Shown here: piece after piece, positions 10,999 to 25,020 of the stretch
How the letters are laid out: the number at the start of each line of letters is the position of its first letter
Numbering within the stretch: the first letter of the stretch is position 1
Assembly (NCBI GenBank): GCA_020746835.1
Contig: JAGPNK010000016.1
Coordinates: forward strand, 855,844-919,843
Length of the DNA: 64,000 nt
Direction of reading: 5' to 3'
DNA from: Stachybotrys elegans
Lineage: Eukaryota; Ascomycota; Sordariomycetes; Hypocreales; Stachybotryaceae
Translations under genes and position numbers: made by a program
The notes under the pieces: generated by a model
What the model was told of the DNA's origin: nothing
Databases searched by the model: none
What the model saw: the letters and a program-made list of their open reading frames with translations, nothing else

Positions 10999-12956
10999 AT
11001 TACTATTTAGTTTATAGAATAAAACCCCTAGAGTAAAAATAAAAAATCTAAGGATACTAATATAGATAGTTTTATAGAGAAATTTAAGAAAATATAGATA
11101 GAGCTAATTTAATATAATAAAAACTAGATCTTTAAGCTTTAAAGAGACTTATAAAGCTAATTTAAAAGGACTATCTAGAATATAATAATATAACAATAGA
11201 TATATATAAGCACTATTTTATATTAAAAGCTAGAGAGAATGCCTAATATTAATAGAAATAGATTCCTAGAGTATAGATACTTTTACTGTAATTTTACTAA
11301 AGAACCTAAATACTATCTAGATAATTACTCTCTTACTATAAATAATACAGAGATAAGAATCTTAAGGTATAGCTAGATAATAGAATTTCTTTATTTAGAA
11401 ACTCTAAATAACTTTCTTATACTATTAAACCTTATTAATAGATTTATCTAGATTAGAAGCTATATATAAAGACTAATCTATCTATTTCTAAATAGCTAGA
11501 AAAAAAGTATACTTAACTATCTAATTAGTAAATTTATATAAAAAGAAAGAAAAATCTAGAAACTAGAATCTAACTTAAGTAAGAAAAAGGTATTAAAAAG
11601 GTTCTGGAGATTTAGAAGAGCTAATAGCTTTAGGCTATTAAAGTAAGGCTAGAATATAAAAGTCTTTATAATATTAATAATACTCTTTAATATTAATATA
11701 TAAAGAGATTAGTTAGTTTATAATCTAGTATATAAAAAAACTATTAATATAGTATTATTTAATTATTCTATTAAATAATATTATAAAATATATAACCTTT
11801 ATTTTATTCTAGCTATACTATAGATCTAATCTATTATTATAGATAAATCCCTTTATTACTCTTTAAATAAGACTATATCTAGAGAAATAAAGAATATAAA
11901 GGATATATAAGTTATAAGGATTATAAAAGAACTCTAAGAAAGTCTCTTTAATAAAAAGATAACTATTATCTATAGAGAGCTATTTAATCTATAGCCTAAC
12001 TTTATCTAATTAGTAGAAAACTTATATATAATATAATCTTAAAGAATAGAGATTATATAATAGAATAAAAGGATTTAAATAGATATAACTAGATTAAATA
12101 GTTTAGTAAAATATATTAATACTATTAAAGTCTAGTAATATATTAGAGTTTTAGCTATAAATAATTTCCTAGATAAGCTTAAAGATATTATCTCTATAGT
12201 ATTTAATATTAGCTCTATTAGGCTTTATACTATATAGATAAAAAGGTAGATAGATATTATCTAAATATAATCTATCTAAGACTATTTATACTTAAGGATT
12301 AGATTTTTTTAAAAATAGTTAAGCTTATATAGCCCTAATTAACTCTAGTAGTTAAGGCAATATAATATTAAGAAAGCTTAGTAATTAGTTAAATCTAAAG
12401 CTATTTAAAAAACCTATATTCTTTAGGTCCTACTTTAATAATATAGTTATAATAGATAGAAAAGTAAAAATAAAAGTGTTTTTAAAAGCTACTAGCCTTA
12501 AGGTTCTATTTTAGATAGCTTTCTTTTCTATTATAAATAATATTATTCTAGAGATACCTTTTATTTAAGTCTATTAGCTATTCTTTAACTATAATATAAA
12601 TACTAAAGATCTTTATATTAAGATCTAGATAGGAATTATACTTATTATCTTATCTATAGTAGAGATATTAGTATTTATTTTACTAAAGAAAGGCCTATAA
12701 ATATAGTATCTAGTAGCTATAAATATAATCTTAATATAGAAAGAATCTAGCTTATATATAGATACTATTAAAATAAATAGATTAAATAGTTTAACTATAA
12801 AGGACTATTAGTAACTAGCTAGAGATACTAAAGGAAATAAAGATAAAAAGAATAAAAAGAAAAAGAATAATTAAGTAGTATCTAATCTAGCTTTTAATAA
12901 AAAGATTATTTTAAATATTAATAATAATATAGCTAAAGTAGTTATTAAGCTAATTG
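10999..12956 (+). pseudogene. Decayed retroelement relic, possibly gag side of Gypsy-1
   Basis: AT-rich sequence without E repeats, upstream of Gypsy-1 pol and on the same strand. A stop-riddled plus-strand frame near 11050-11200 reads like a gag-type segment (DSFIEKFKKI, then lysine-rich). No zinc knuckle or protease motif could be read, so the assignment rests mainly on position. Confidence 0.35.
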
Positions 12957-13420
12957 CCTTTAATATTATATATTAGCCTTCTTATATAGCTATAGCTTCT
13001 TTATAGCTTCCTTTATAGCTATATAGCTTCTATATATAACTATGGCTTCTAATATATTGCTTGTGCTTTAGCTACTACAGTCTATTATATATTATTTATC
13101 TAACTCTTCTTACTCTCTATAATAGTATTAGTATTTAATTAAATATTATATTATAGGGACATTAGGTATATAATTTAAAGATAATAAGAGTAACTAATTT
13201 AAAAACTAATCTAAAAAACTAACTAAAAACCCTAATTAAAAAACCAAGCTAATTATACTAGAACTCTATCTATTTGCTTCTACTACTAATATAATTAGTC
13301 TCTATCTCTAGCCTTCTTTCTAGCCTCTTACCCTTTTCTTTACTCTTTTTTCTAGGCTTTAAATATAATTCTTTATTAGAATTACTATATAAGAATAGTA
13401 TATAGAAGTTATTCTATTAC
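12957..13420 (+). mobile_element. E9: internal E fragment lacking the 3' end
   Basis: It matches the E interior from tatattagcc to the tatatagaagttattctatt segment. It lacks both the E start and the usual ctcttttcctta end. No target duplication was seen; a later deletion or rearrangement is likely. Confidence 0.65.
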
Positions 13421-13899
13421 TTATAAAAAGCTTCTAAAGGAATAGAGAAAAATAGAAAAAGAAAAAGTAATAGTAATAAAGAGAAGGCTATATAGAAAAA
13501 GAAGATTAGATAGATTATCCTAGAATATAACTAACTAGTTTACTATTATTAAGCTATTAATCTAGATTAATACTATATATAAATCTAAGAGCTAGAAGAT
13601 TAATTTAAAAGATAATACTCTATCTAATAGATTAATACTTAATAGAAACCTTAAATAGAAAAAGAAGAAATAAATAGAAGTATAAGGTTTATTATAAAGG
13701 AATATACTATTTAATAAGTATATTACTCTAAGATTCTTAATCTATAAGAAAGGATTTTAGATAGATTAAGTAAAAAAAAATTAAATCCTTAATAAAGCTA
13801 TTATATTATAGCTAAAGAAAAAGAATATTCTTACTTAGATTTTTTTAAATAGAGAAGCTATTATTATATAGGAATTCTTAGAATATAAAAAGCTTAATC

Positions 13900-16650
13900 T
13901 AGAAATTATACTATTCTAGATTATTAAAACTATCCTTTATAGTACCTAGTAGTCTAGCTTAATACTAATACTAATAATATTAAGGTCTAAAGCTATTAAT
14001 CTTTTTAAATAGAAAATAGACTAAAGCTTACTAAAGAAAAGCTATAGACTCTATAGAAATCTATAGTTTTTAGTTTAAAAGAAGAATAGAGAACTCTAGC
14101 TAATTAATTCTATAATATACTATAATAGGATTATAATTAGAGATATTAATATAGTATTAAAAGCTAAAGAGTTTAGCTAAGACTTTATAATATATACTAT
14201 TCTATTAATAGTGGACTTCTTCTTAGGATATAATTAAATTCTATTAGTAATAGAAAGTAGGGATATAATAATATTTAATATATTTATTAGTCTATTATAG
14301 TATATAATATTACCTTAGAGAGCTATAAACTTAGTTATTTAGTTTTAGTAAATAATAAGTAGAATACTATTTAATCTAATACTAAAGATCTATAGACCTT
14401 TTCTAGATAATATTTCTATAAAAGGCCTAACTTTAATATATAATAATATTAAGAAAATATTTAGAGTTTATTACTTTATATTAAAATATTTAATTAACTT
14501 AAATAAAGTATTTATTAATATTAAGCTATTTAGCTATATAATCTTAAAGCCTAAATTAAAGTTTTACTAGAGATTAATAATAATTATTAGCTTTCTTTAT
14601 AAAACCTATAGAAAAAAACTAAAAGAAGCTAAGGTTATAAAGATCCTAGAATAACTTAGATATTACTATCTAAAGGATATCTAGTCCTTTATTAGATTAG
14701 TTAGGTTTTATTAAATCTAGATTAAAGGCTTTACTTTAATAGCTAAACTACTAATAAACCTCTTAAAGAAAAAGACTAAATAGATATAGAGTAAAGTATA
14801 GTAAGCTATAATAAATATCCTTAAAAAGATAATAATAACTATACCTATTCTAGTTATACTAAATCTTAAAGAAAGCCATAGAAAAATTATCTTAATAATA
14901 AATACTTTATTAAAAGGCTAGAGTACTTATTTAATATAGATTCTAGAAAAACAGATATTTAGTCTAGTTTAAAAGTAAAATATAGTTAATCTTAGAAATA
15001 AAATATAATACTATAAAAAGAGAGTATAAAGCTATACTATATATATTTAGGTAAATATAAAACTTTCTTTATAAAGCTTAGTTTATACTAGAGATAGATA
15101 TTTAAATCTTAATTAGTTAAATTAATAGAGTATATAAAGATATTCTAGTAGCCTTAGTTATTAAATAAATTAACTATATCTTACTCTTTAACTTTATAAT
15201 ATAATATATATTTAAAAAAAGAATGGAATAGTAAATAGTCTATCTAGAAAGCTATCTATCTCTTTAAATACTAATAATTAGATTATTAAAGGGGATATTA
15301 AGGACTTTATTAATTAAAAGCTTAATATACTCTTAATTAATAATATTCTAAAGAAGGGTTACTTTTATAAATCTAGAGCTATAGCCTAATACCTTAGAAC
15401 CTTTAAGAGATTTAAAGGGCTAGATAAAGCTAGCTTTTAAAAACTAAAGATAAAGGCTAAGTAATATATCCTTAGAGATAAATAATTCTTTTAAAGGGCT
15501 TTAAAACTAAATAGGAACCCTAAGTTAATTATAAATAATTTAATTATTTAAAGAGATCTAATAGTTATAATATACTAATAATTTAAATACTATTATTTTA
15601 TTACTATCTTTAAGGGTCTATAGATTTAATACTATTAGAAAGGTAAATATAAAGATCTATACTAATTTCTAAGAATATATCTAGAATGCTAGAAATTTAT
15701 ACTATAGAGACTAATAGAAAAAGTAATATTAATAAAGCCTAGGCTTTTTATAATAAAGGTATATTTTAATATATAATATATACTGCCTTGCTTAGGGTTT
15801 AAGTTTCTCTATAAGGTATAATATAATCTTACTAGATAGATTAAGGTAATATTAATATAAAAGATTTTTACTAAATCTATAGCTATATTTATAAAATAAT
15901 TAATCTTTTGCTATAGAATAATTATTATAATAGTTATTAATAAAGAACTAGAATTTAAAAAGGATTTCCCTAGGGTTCTAAAATAAATTAGAATATAAAT
16001 TATTACTATATTAGTTTATAATTCTAAGGCTAATAGTATTATTAAGGCTAGATATTAATTACTTATTATAGCTATTACTAAGCTAGCCTAAGCAAGGGCT
16101 AACTAGATTAAATAGTTAAGCCTAGCTATATTTATAGATAGAGTCTTCCCTTAGTTATTCTATAGCTAGTCTTTATTTTACTTAATATATAGATAGAAAC
16201 TAATCTATCTATTAGAAATTAAGTACTTTATATAGCATTTAGTTAACTAGAATAAGGTAATATTCTAAAAAGCTTTTCTTAAAGCTAGAATTTAGATTCT
16301 AAAAAAAAAGAAAAGTAATATATAGTATATAAAGAAGAAAATTATAAAGTTCTAAAAGAAAATAGTTAAATAGACTAACTACTATAATACTATAAGAATT
16401 AAAAGAATACTATTAAAACTAAATAATTTAGTTTTAGTCTATAATATTAAAAGAGTAAATAACTTATTAACTACTATAAAAATATCCTAGAGATAGAATA
16501 GACTATACTATATTTAGAATTAAGTATAAGTTATAGACTTATATAGGCTTATAGACCTAGATAGAATGCTTATAAAGAGAATCTACTATAGGGATAGATT
16601 AAAGGCTTTTATAAAGAATAAAAATAGATAGTAGAAGTTAAAGTATAATA
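13900..16650 (+). pseudogene. Gypsy-1: RIP-inactivated Ty3/Gypsy pol
   Basis: A stop-ridden plus-strand frame with Ty3/Gypsy domain order. Reverse transcriptase is at about 14040-15100, with LINS, then IRD near 14140, VDFFLGYNQ at 14212, and the active-site motif reading PFLDN at about 14398-14412; the second Asp has become Asn, as expected for G-to-A mutation. The connection region reads FYxIxIKGFTLIAKLL near 14710, and an RNase H start (IILIINTL) lies near 14890. Integrase follows at about 15830-16300: EFKKDFPRVLK near 15951, then VYNSKANSIIKA with Lys in place of the catalytic Glu. An integrase C-terminal segment (NLVLVYNIKRVN, then DLDRML) runs to about 16640. No chromodomain was seen. 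Premature stops are mostly TAA/TAG at codons expected to be CAA, CAG or TGG. Confidence 0.85.
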
Positions 16651-16999
16651 ATAAGCTTTTAATAGCTAATACTTATTATAAAGATATAATTAATAATAGC
16701 TAGAAATATATATTAAACGATATTTAAGCCTTTATAGTATTTATTTAAAAAGGTACTCTAGGGGTAAATAGATTAAAAGGTATAGATAAAAGCAATTATA
16801 ATAGTAATAAGAATTATAGAGAAGCCTAGCCTATTTAAAAGGGGCCTAGATATAAATATAGTATTAAGGTCTAGCTATCTATACTAATAGTTTAGTAAAG
16901 AGAATCTTACTAGAATATATATCTATAGTTAGCTAATCTATTTAATTCTAAGGTAACTATACTATACTAAAAATAGTAGATATTTTCTTTAGTATAAAG

Positions 17000-17290
17000 G
17001 AGTAAAGGAAGTAACTAGTTCTTTAAATCCTACTAGCTTATTATAGATATCTATATGCTAATACCCCCCCCCCCCTAGGTAAATATACCTATATAACTAT
17101 TCTAATAGACTCTCTAAATCCTATTAGCTTATTACTAATATCTATAAGCTAGTGGCTATATTAGTAGTAGACTGAATTTCTATAGGTATTAGAATATAAT
17201 AAGAATATTTAAATTATTAATTATATTAGTAATAGACTAAACTTCTATAGGCATTAGAATATAGAACTAATGCTTAGATTATATATAATA
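17000..17290. repeat. Local tandem duplications with a C12 tract
   Basis: Two imperfect duplications lie downstream of Gypsy-1. One unit (taaatcctaYtagcttatta) recurs about 95 bp apart; another (tctataggYattagaatata) recurs about 60 bp apart near 17175 and 17235. A run of 12 C at 17064-17075 stands out in C-poor DNA. Confidence 0.6.
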
Positions 17291-19053
17291 GTAAACAATA
17301 TAACTATATTAGCTATAGCTATAAAAGATAGAAAACTAATTAATTCTAAGAATTATAAGCTAGAAGGCTACTATATATAATAAATTAGTTATAAATGGTT
17401 TTTCTTTTCTTTATATAAAAATTCTATTTACTTCTATTTATTAAAGTAAATATCCCTTTATTTATTAAAGCAATTGTTATAATAAATTAAAGTAAAATCT
17501 ATAGAAATAGTATTATAGGTAAAATAAATCTAGCTAATTAAAGTAAAAATCTAGCCTCTTTTAAAGAGAATAATAGAGATAAGGATATATAGCTCTATTA
17601 GAAAGAGTAGATCTAGGCTTCTTAAATAATAAAAGGGTAAAAGTACTTTCTATAAGATCTAATAGAGGGCTAGAAGTAATAGAAGGCCTAGTAATAGATA
17701 CTAAAGAAAGAAAACTAAAAGTATTAAAAGTAAAAGTATTTATCTATTAGCCTAAGGGATAAAAGGAATTCTAGATAGGCTATACTAATTAGTAAGGCTT
17801 TAAGATAGTAGATAGAAATAGCTAATTCTATTAATATCTATTAAATAAAATATATAGGGAATTATTAAAGAAAATGCTCTTAGTTAAAGATAGAATATTT
17901 AGAGAAAAAACTAAGATAGAGAGATAAAAAGGCTAAGCTTTATATTCCCTAGCTATCTCTTTAAGCTAGTAATTAAAATTAGAATTAAATATATCTACTA
18001 GAAATTAAATAGTTTTATCTATTAAATATCTAGAAAAGATATAATACTTATAAATATTAGCTATAGCCTTTTAGATATAGTTAGTATAAGTATAGTTACA
18101 TAAAAAGAAATATAAGATATACTTAAAGAAAGAAAAGAAAGAGTACTCTAAGGCTATAGATATAGTATATATTAAAGTATTAATATAGCTACTATAGGTA
18201 TAGAGATTTAAATAGCTATATTTAGTAATAAAAAAAGTCTCTATTTACTTAGGTCTAAATATAAAGGTATACTAGAACTATCTATTAAAGAAGCTAAGCT
18301 TAGAAGGGATATATACTAGATAGATAGATATATTATAAATAATCTCTAGAGTTTACTTAGACTTAAAGAACTCCTTAAAAAAAGCTTGATGGATATAGTA
18401 TTACTAAAAAACTCTATATTAAAGACCTAGAGAATATTAGTATTTTTAAAGCTATTATAGATAGCTATTTTATAATAAATAGAAATATTCTATATTCTAA
18501 TATTAATACTATTAATAATCTAAGTTTTAAAGATATAGAGAACCTAGAGTAACTATTAGCTATATAAAGGCTAATAGAATTAGTTAATTTAATATATAAT
18601 CTATATTTTCTATAGAGGCTAGGCCTAAGAATTAATTACTATACTAAAGTAACCTTACTAATTTAGACTAAGAGCGTAAAAGAAGCCTATTTTCTTTATC
18701 TTATATATAGCTAAGTCTAAAACATTAGAAAGATCTAATTAGCTAAGCCTAAAAGGGTCTATAATAATAAAAAAAGAGAGCAGAGAGCTAATAAAGGCTA
18801 GAATAGGAAAATAAGAGTTAAGAAATTAAAGGGAGCTATAAGAAAGAAAATAAGAAAGATAAAAGATATAAAAGAAAGAGAAAGAAAGAAAGGATAAAAA
18901 AAGCCTAGAGAGATATAAATAATTAGATAGTAGAGATATATATATACACTAGGCTATAGTAAATTATATATATCTAGCGGCTAGCTATATAGCCTATTTA
19001 AAGTATATATCTCTCTCTTTCTATATATTCCTTTTTCTCTCCTTTATCCTTAC
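17291..19053. other. AT-rich unassigned relic
   Basis: No E copies and no recognisable domain. Purine-rich stretches (about 18840-18905) precede a TATA-like and CT-rich segment near 18990-19050, which could be a decayed LTR edge. Nothing firmer is supported. Confidence 0.3.
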
Positions 19054-19305
19054 TTATATATATTTCTCTTGCATTACATGCCTATACCTGCTTAGTATGG
19101 CTTGTAATAGTGCTTGCAGCCACCTATGGCTTGGCCACTCGGCCACTCAGCCAGTTAGCTACCCTATACACAAGGGCAGCCTAATAATAGCCTTATTATT
19201 ATTTCTCTTTACTATTTATAACTATATTAGTTACTAGAGCACTAGGCACTATCTCTACTATTTATTTATTCTTTATTACTTATACCCTATACAATATACT
19301 CTTTT

Positions 19306-21940
19306 CCCCCTTCTAAGTATAAGGTTTAAAAGGCTTATACTATTTCTTTTTTACTATCTTTTCTAGCTTACCCTGAACCCATTTCTATACTTTATTACTA
19401 ACTAAGTAGATTCCCTGCATTATATAATTAGTACCTAGCTTCCCCTATAGCTCCTTTATATTATATATATATAGCTTCTATATATAACTATAGCTTCTAA
19501 TATATTATATACTTCTATATATAACTATAGCTTTTAATATATTACTTATACTTTAGCTATTACAGTCTATTAATAGCTCTCTATAAAAGTATTAGTATTT
19601 AATTAAATATTATATTATAAGGGTATTAAATATATAATTTAGTAAGAAAATAATAAAAGTAATTAATTTAATAACTAAACTAAAAAACTAACTAAAAACT
19701 TATAATAAGGAAAAGAGTATATAATATAAAGTATAAATAGTAAAGAGTAAATTAATAATAGAAATAGTATTTAGTACTCTAGTAACTAATATAATTATAA
19801 ATAGTAAAAAAGAATAATAATAAGGCTATTATTAAACTACCCTTATATATAGAGTAGCTAACTAGCTAAGTAGCTAAGCTATAGATAGCTATAAGTATTA
19901 TTATAAGCTATATATATATATAGGTATATAATATAATAGAATATTAAGAGAAGGTTATAGCAGAATTAGTTTAGTGCCTAGTTAAAAAGCTTTAGTTAAC
20001 TTATTAAATAAGGTTATACTATAAAAGCCTTACTATAACTATAACTATAACCTATATCTAGATAGAGAGTGCTATAATGCTAATAAAAAGCTTTAATTAA
20101 GCTAGAAAAGCCTATAACTATAACTATATAAGGTTACTATTACTTTAAGCTACTAATAGAGCTACTATAGCCTATAGCTATATAAAGCCTTTAAGCCTCT
20201 AGCTTAAAAGAGAAAAATTCCTTATTTATATTACTTAAATATTTATTATTATAAAATTAAATAGTAATATAAATATAGTAGAGAGATTAAATCCTCCTGC
20301 TTAAGCTATATAAGTAGCTATAGTAGCTATAGTTATTACTATAGAAAGCCCCCCCCTCTCTCTACTAATTATCCATAAGGTAAGTTATTCTAAGAGATCT
20401 TTTAATAATAGTATTGCTAATAGTCTAGAATATAATAGAATGACTTTTATATACTCCTAGTATATAGCAATTCTAATAAAGAATTATAGCTAAAGCCTAA
20501 AAAAAAAGCAAAAGAAAAAGCCCTAGACTACTTAAAAAGCCACCTAAAAGACTAGTAATAGAGACTAGCTATATTAAAAATAGCTATAAATAGCTATATA
20601 TAGAGCTAGCTTACTTTAAAAGCTAGAGATAGTTAGAATTATTAGCTTGGTTTTTTAATATAGATTTTTAGTTAGTTTTTTACTTTAGTTATTAAATTAA
20701 TTACTTTTACTATCTTTTGATAAAATTATATACTTAATACCTGTATAATATAACTATATAGCTATTAACACTTGCTATAGTATTTAATTAAATACTAATA
20801 TTATTATAGAGAGAAATAATATATTAGAAGCTATAGTTATATATAGAAGGCTATAAAGAAGTATATAATACAAAAGAGCTATAAAAAAAGGTACTGTATA
20901 ATATAGGGAATCTGCTTAGTTAGTAATAATATATAGAAATAGGTTCTAGGTAAGCTAAAAAAGATAGTAAAAAAACAATATAAACCTTTTAAACCTTATA
21001 CTTAGAAAAACTAAAAACTTATACTAAAAACCAAGCTAATTATACTAAGATTCTCTATAATCTATTTATAAGATTAACTTTCTAACTAAAAGATTTATTA
21101 TTAAAGAGCTAGCTTTTCTTAGTCTATTTACTCTTTTACTTTTTATATTCTAGCTTTAAATTAGCTAAAGAAAGAAATAATAAAAATTATTCTATTATAT
21201 ACCATTAGCAATACTATTATTAAATCTCTTAGAATAACTTACCTTATAAATAACTTTACTAATATTAATAGTAGTAGTAGCTAAGGCTACTATAGCTACT
21301 AGAATAGTAAAGGAATTTAATCCCTTTACTATATTATTATAGATATAGATATTATTTATTTATATTTTAACTAATATAAGGAAATAGTAGAATATAGATA
21401 ATAAATTTATCTCTTTTAAGCTAGAGACTTAAGGGCTTTATATAGCTATAGGCAAGGTAGATTAAGCTTTTCTCTATTAGTAGCCTAAAGTAATAGTAAC
21501 CTTATATAGTTATAGTTATAGGCTTTTCTAGTATTATTAAAGCTTTTTATTAGTATTACTAGTAATACTCTCTATCTAGGTATAGGTTATAATAAGGCTT
21601 CTATAGTATAACCTTATTTAATAAGTTAACTAAAGCTTTCTAGCTAGACACTAAGCCTTCTATCTAGTCTAGTATATATATCTATTATTTTAGAGGCTAG
21701 CTTAATATTCTATTGTATTATATGCCTGTGTATAGTTAAGCTTAGTATAGCTTATAATGCCACTTATGGCTCGGCCACTCAGCCAGTTAGCTACCCTATA
21801 TAGGCAGCCTAATAATAGCCTTATTATGATTTCTTTCTACTATTTATAACTATATTAGTTACTAGGGCACTAAGTACTATCTCTACTATTTATTTACTTT
21901 TCATTACTTATACTCTATATTATACACTCTTTTCCTTATT
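19306..21940 (+). mobile_element. E11: full-length E repeat nested in E10
   Basis: It begins cccccttctaag. It is flanked by atatactctttt (19294-19305 and 21941-21952), which is itself part of the E10 3' end. It measures about 1.32 kb once E12 is removed. Confidence 0.88.
19705..21008 (-). mobile_element. E12: full-length E repeat nested in E11
   Basis: A 1304-bp copy in opposite orientation to its host. It is flanked by the 15-bp repeat aactaaaaacttata at 19690-19704 and 21009-21023. Confidence 0.92.
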
Positions 21941-22054
21941 ATATACTCTTTTTCTTATTATATATATTTCTCTCCTTTTTCTATTTTTATTTATATATAT
22001 ATATTCTCTTTAAAGCCTTTAGAGCCTTTATATTCTATTTATAAAAGCCTTTTA

Positions 22055-23445
22055 CCCTTCTAAGCATAAGGTTTAAAAGGCTTATACTGTTTCTTTTTTA
22101 CTATCTTTTCTAGCTTACCCTAGACCTATTCCTATACTTCATTACTAACTAAGCAGGTTCCCTATATTATATACTTCCTTTATAACTCCTTTACATTATA
22201 TGTTCCTTTATAGCCGCATAGCTTCTATATATAACTATAGCTTCTAATATATTGCATACCCTTAGCTTCTATATATAACTATAGCTTCTAATATATTACT
22301 TATCTATTATATATTATTTATCTAACTCTTTTTACTCTCTATAATATTATATTATAGAGGCATTAGGTATATAATTTAAAGATAGCAAAAGTAATTAATT
22401 TAATAACTAAACTAAAAAACTAATTAAAAACTTATATTAAAAAACTAAGCTAACTATAATCTATTTATAAGGTTAACTTTCTAACTAAAGGGCTTATTAT
22501 TAGAAAGCTAGCTTTTTTAATCTATTTACTTTTCTACTTTTTATATTCTAGCTCTAAATTAACTAAAAAATAGAGATAGTAGAAATCATTTTATTTCTAG
22601 ACTATTAATAATATTATTATTAAATCCCATAGAGTAACTTACCTTATAGATAACTTTATTAGTATTAATAGTAATAGTAGCTAAAGCTATTATAGCTATT
22701 AGAATAGTAGAGAGATTTAATCTCTTTAATATAGCCATATTATTATAAATATAGATATTATTTACTTATATTTTAACTATAAGGCATAAGTAAATAGTAG
22801 AATATAGATAATAAATTTATCTCTTTTAAGCTAGAGGCTTAAGGGCTTTATATAGCTATAGGTATAAATTAAGCTTTTCTCTATTAGTAGCCTAGAGCAA
22901 TAGTAGATTGCTAGAAATAACTTCTCTATCTAGGCATTATCTAATTCCTAGGTAACCTTATGTAGTTATAGTTATAGGCTTTTCTAGTATTATTAAAGCT
23001 TTTCATTAGCATTATAGCGCTCTCTATCTAGGCATAGATTATAATAAGGCTTCTATAGTATAACCTTATTCAGTCAGTTAGCATTTATCTAATAAGTTAA
23101 TTAAAGCGTTCTAGCTAGACACTAGTAACCTTATGTAATTTTAGTTAGAGCCTTCTATCTGGTCTAATCCTGCCCTAACCCTCTATATATATATATATAT
23201 CTTAACATTCTATTGCATTATATGCCTGTGTATGGTTATATGGCTTATAATAGTGCTTGTAGCCATCTATAGCTCGGCCACTTAGCCACTTAGCCAGTTA
23301 GCTAGCCTATATACTTAATAATAGCCTTATTATTATTTCTCTCTACTATTTATAACTATATTAGTTACTAGGGCATTAGGTACTATCTCTACTATTTATT
23401 TACTTTTTACTATTTATACTCTATATTATATACTCTTTTCCTTAT
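22055..23445 (+). mobile_element. E13: full-length E repeat
   Basis: A 1391-bp copy from cccttctaagcataag to cttttccttat. It is flanked by the 15-bp repeat tataaaagcctttta at 22040-22054 and 23446-23460. Confidence 0.93.
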
Positions 23446-23460
23446 TATAAAAGCCTTTTA

Positions 23461-23912
23461 AAGCTATTATTCTATTACTTTAAAAAGTAAACCCTTTTAT
23501 TTACTATATAATTACTTTATAAGCCTTTTCTCTTTCTTTTAGTTATAGTATAAAAACTCTATTACTTTATAATTAATAATATACTTACTATTTCTAAAAG
23601 CTTAATAAATATTTAATTATAGCCTTAAGCTTCTCTTAAATAAGCTAGATCTAAGTCCTAGTATAAAAAGCTAATTTATTCTTTCTATACTATAATACTA
23701 TAATAACTATCTTATATAGCACTCTATTACTTATAGTTAGATAAATCCTTAGTAGTAGTAATAGTAATGCTTATTATTATATATATAATAAGGCTCTCTT
23801 AGACTAAATTAATATATCTATACTAATACCCTTAGTAGTTTTATAACCTTAGTATTTTTAAAATCTATATTCCCTTAATCTATAAAAAATAATAAAGTAT
23901 ATTTAAAATATT
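23461..23912. other. AT-rich unassigned relic
   Basis: Sequence into which E13 and E14 inserted; no domain or repeat was recognised. Confidence 0.3.
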
Positions 23913-23926
23913 AAATAGGCTATTAT

Positions 23927-24026
23927 GATAAGGAAAAGAGTGTGCAGTGTAGGGTGTAAGCAGTAGAGAGCAAATAAATAAACAGTAGAGGTAGTGCCTA
24001 GTGCCCCGGCAACCAATGCAGTCGTA
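23927..24026 (-). mobile_element. E14: 100-bp 5'-truncated E repeat, little mutated
   Basis: A short GC-richer copy of the E 3' end. It is flanked by the exact 14-bp repeat aaataggctattat (23913-23926 and 24027-24040). Confidence 0.93.
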
Positions 24027-24040
24027 AAATAGGCTATTAT

Positions 24041-25004
24041 AGATATAGCTCTAGCCTTTATTAATATCTAAAACTAGTAAAATTACTATTAGAACTTAGT
24101 AAGCCTTTTAATAAAGCCTATAATAAATAACTAGCTCTTTAACTCTAAGATTTAAGTCTTACTAAAGAGAATTTACTATAATCTTAACTATCTAATTATA
24201 TACTCTATAAATACTATCTCTCTATAATTTAATAGTAACAGCTTAATTCTACTTAACTCTAACTCTAAGCTTTAATATCTATAATTAGTAATAGATTAAA
24301 GTCTAATTCTATAGAGACTTTACTAAGAGAGCTAGAGACTACTATTATAGCTAGATCTATAGATAAAGATTTTACTATAGTATAGTTAATTAGAAAATAA
24401 ATAAGAATAAAAAGGCTTTTTCTAGAGACTATTAAACTAGATTTATTTAGAATAGATTCTATAGTATTTTCTATTACTTTAATACTCTAGCTATATATTA
24501 TTACTAGTAGATTACTTTCTTTACTAATATTTAGGCTTAGTATTTTATTCTCTTTAGATTTCTAGAAAGCTATATCTTTATTATAGTTCTAGCTATTATA
24601 TAAGCAAATAACTTTAGGTATAGCTATCTTACTATCTTCTAGATCTTTATATCCCTTAGGGATATAGTTAGTATTTAATTTAATAAAGCCTAAGTATAGA
24701 GCTATAAATACTATAAAAAGACTCTAAAAGTCTCTAGATTAATTAATTAATCTATGGAGATATTAAAAAACTCCTTTTAATTCTATAATTATACTTTAGA
24801 ATCTAGTTACTAGATATAAGCTAACTATAACACTATATTTAAGTTTATAATATATATTTTAATAGGCCTTACTAATAATAAGCTAGAATAAAAAGACTTA
24901 AACTATTTTATATTTTAAAGCAATCGATTTCTATATTCTTAGAAAGTCTAATTAATATATAGCTAAGAAATTATTTATAAAAGGAACTTTACTTTCTTTA
25001 GAAA
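24041..25004. other. AT-rich unassigned relic
   Basis: No E sequence. The texture resembles decayed coding DNA with many TAA and TAG triplets, but no domain could be read on either strand. The same segment resumes after E15. Confidence 0.3.
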
Positions 25005-25020
25005 TTAATAAGTATTTATA

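Larger units (their letters stand above)
19070..21957 (+). mobile_element. E10: 5'-truncated E repeat, outer layer of a triple nest
   Basis: A copy of about 240 bp starting tgcattacatgcc, split near its 3' end by E11. It is flanked by the 16-bp repeat ttatatatatttctct at 19054-19069 and 21958-21973. Confidence 0.88.
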
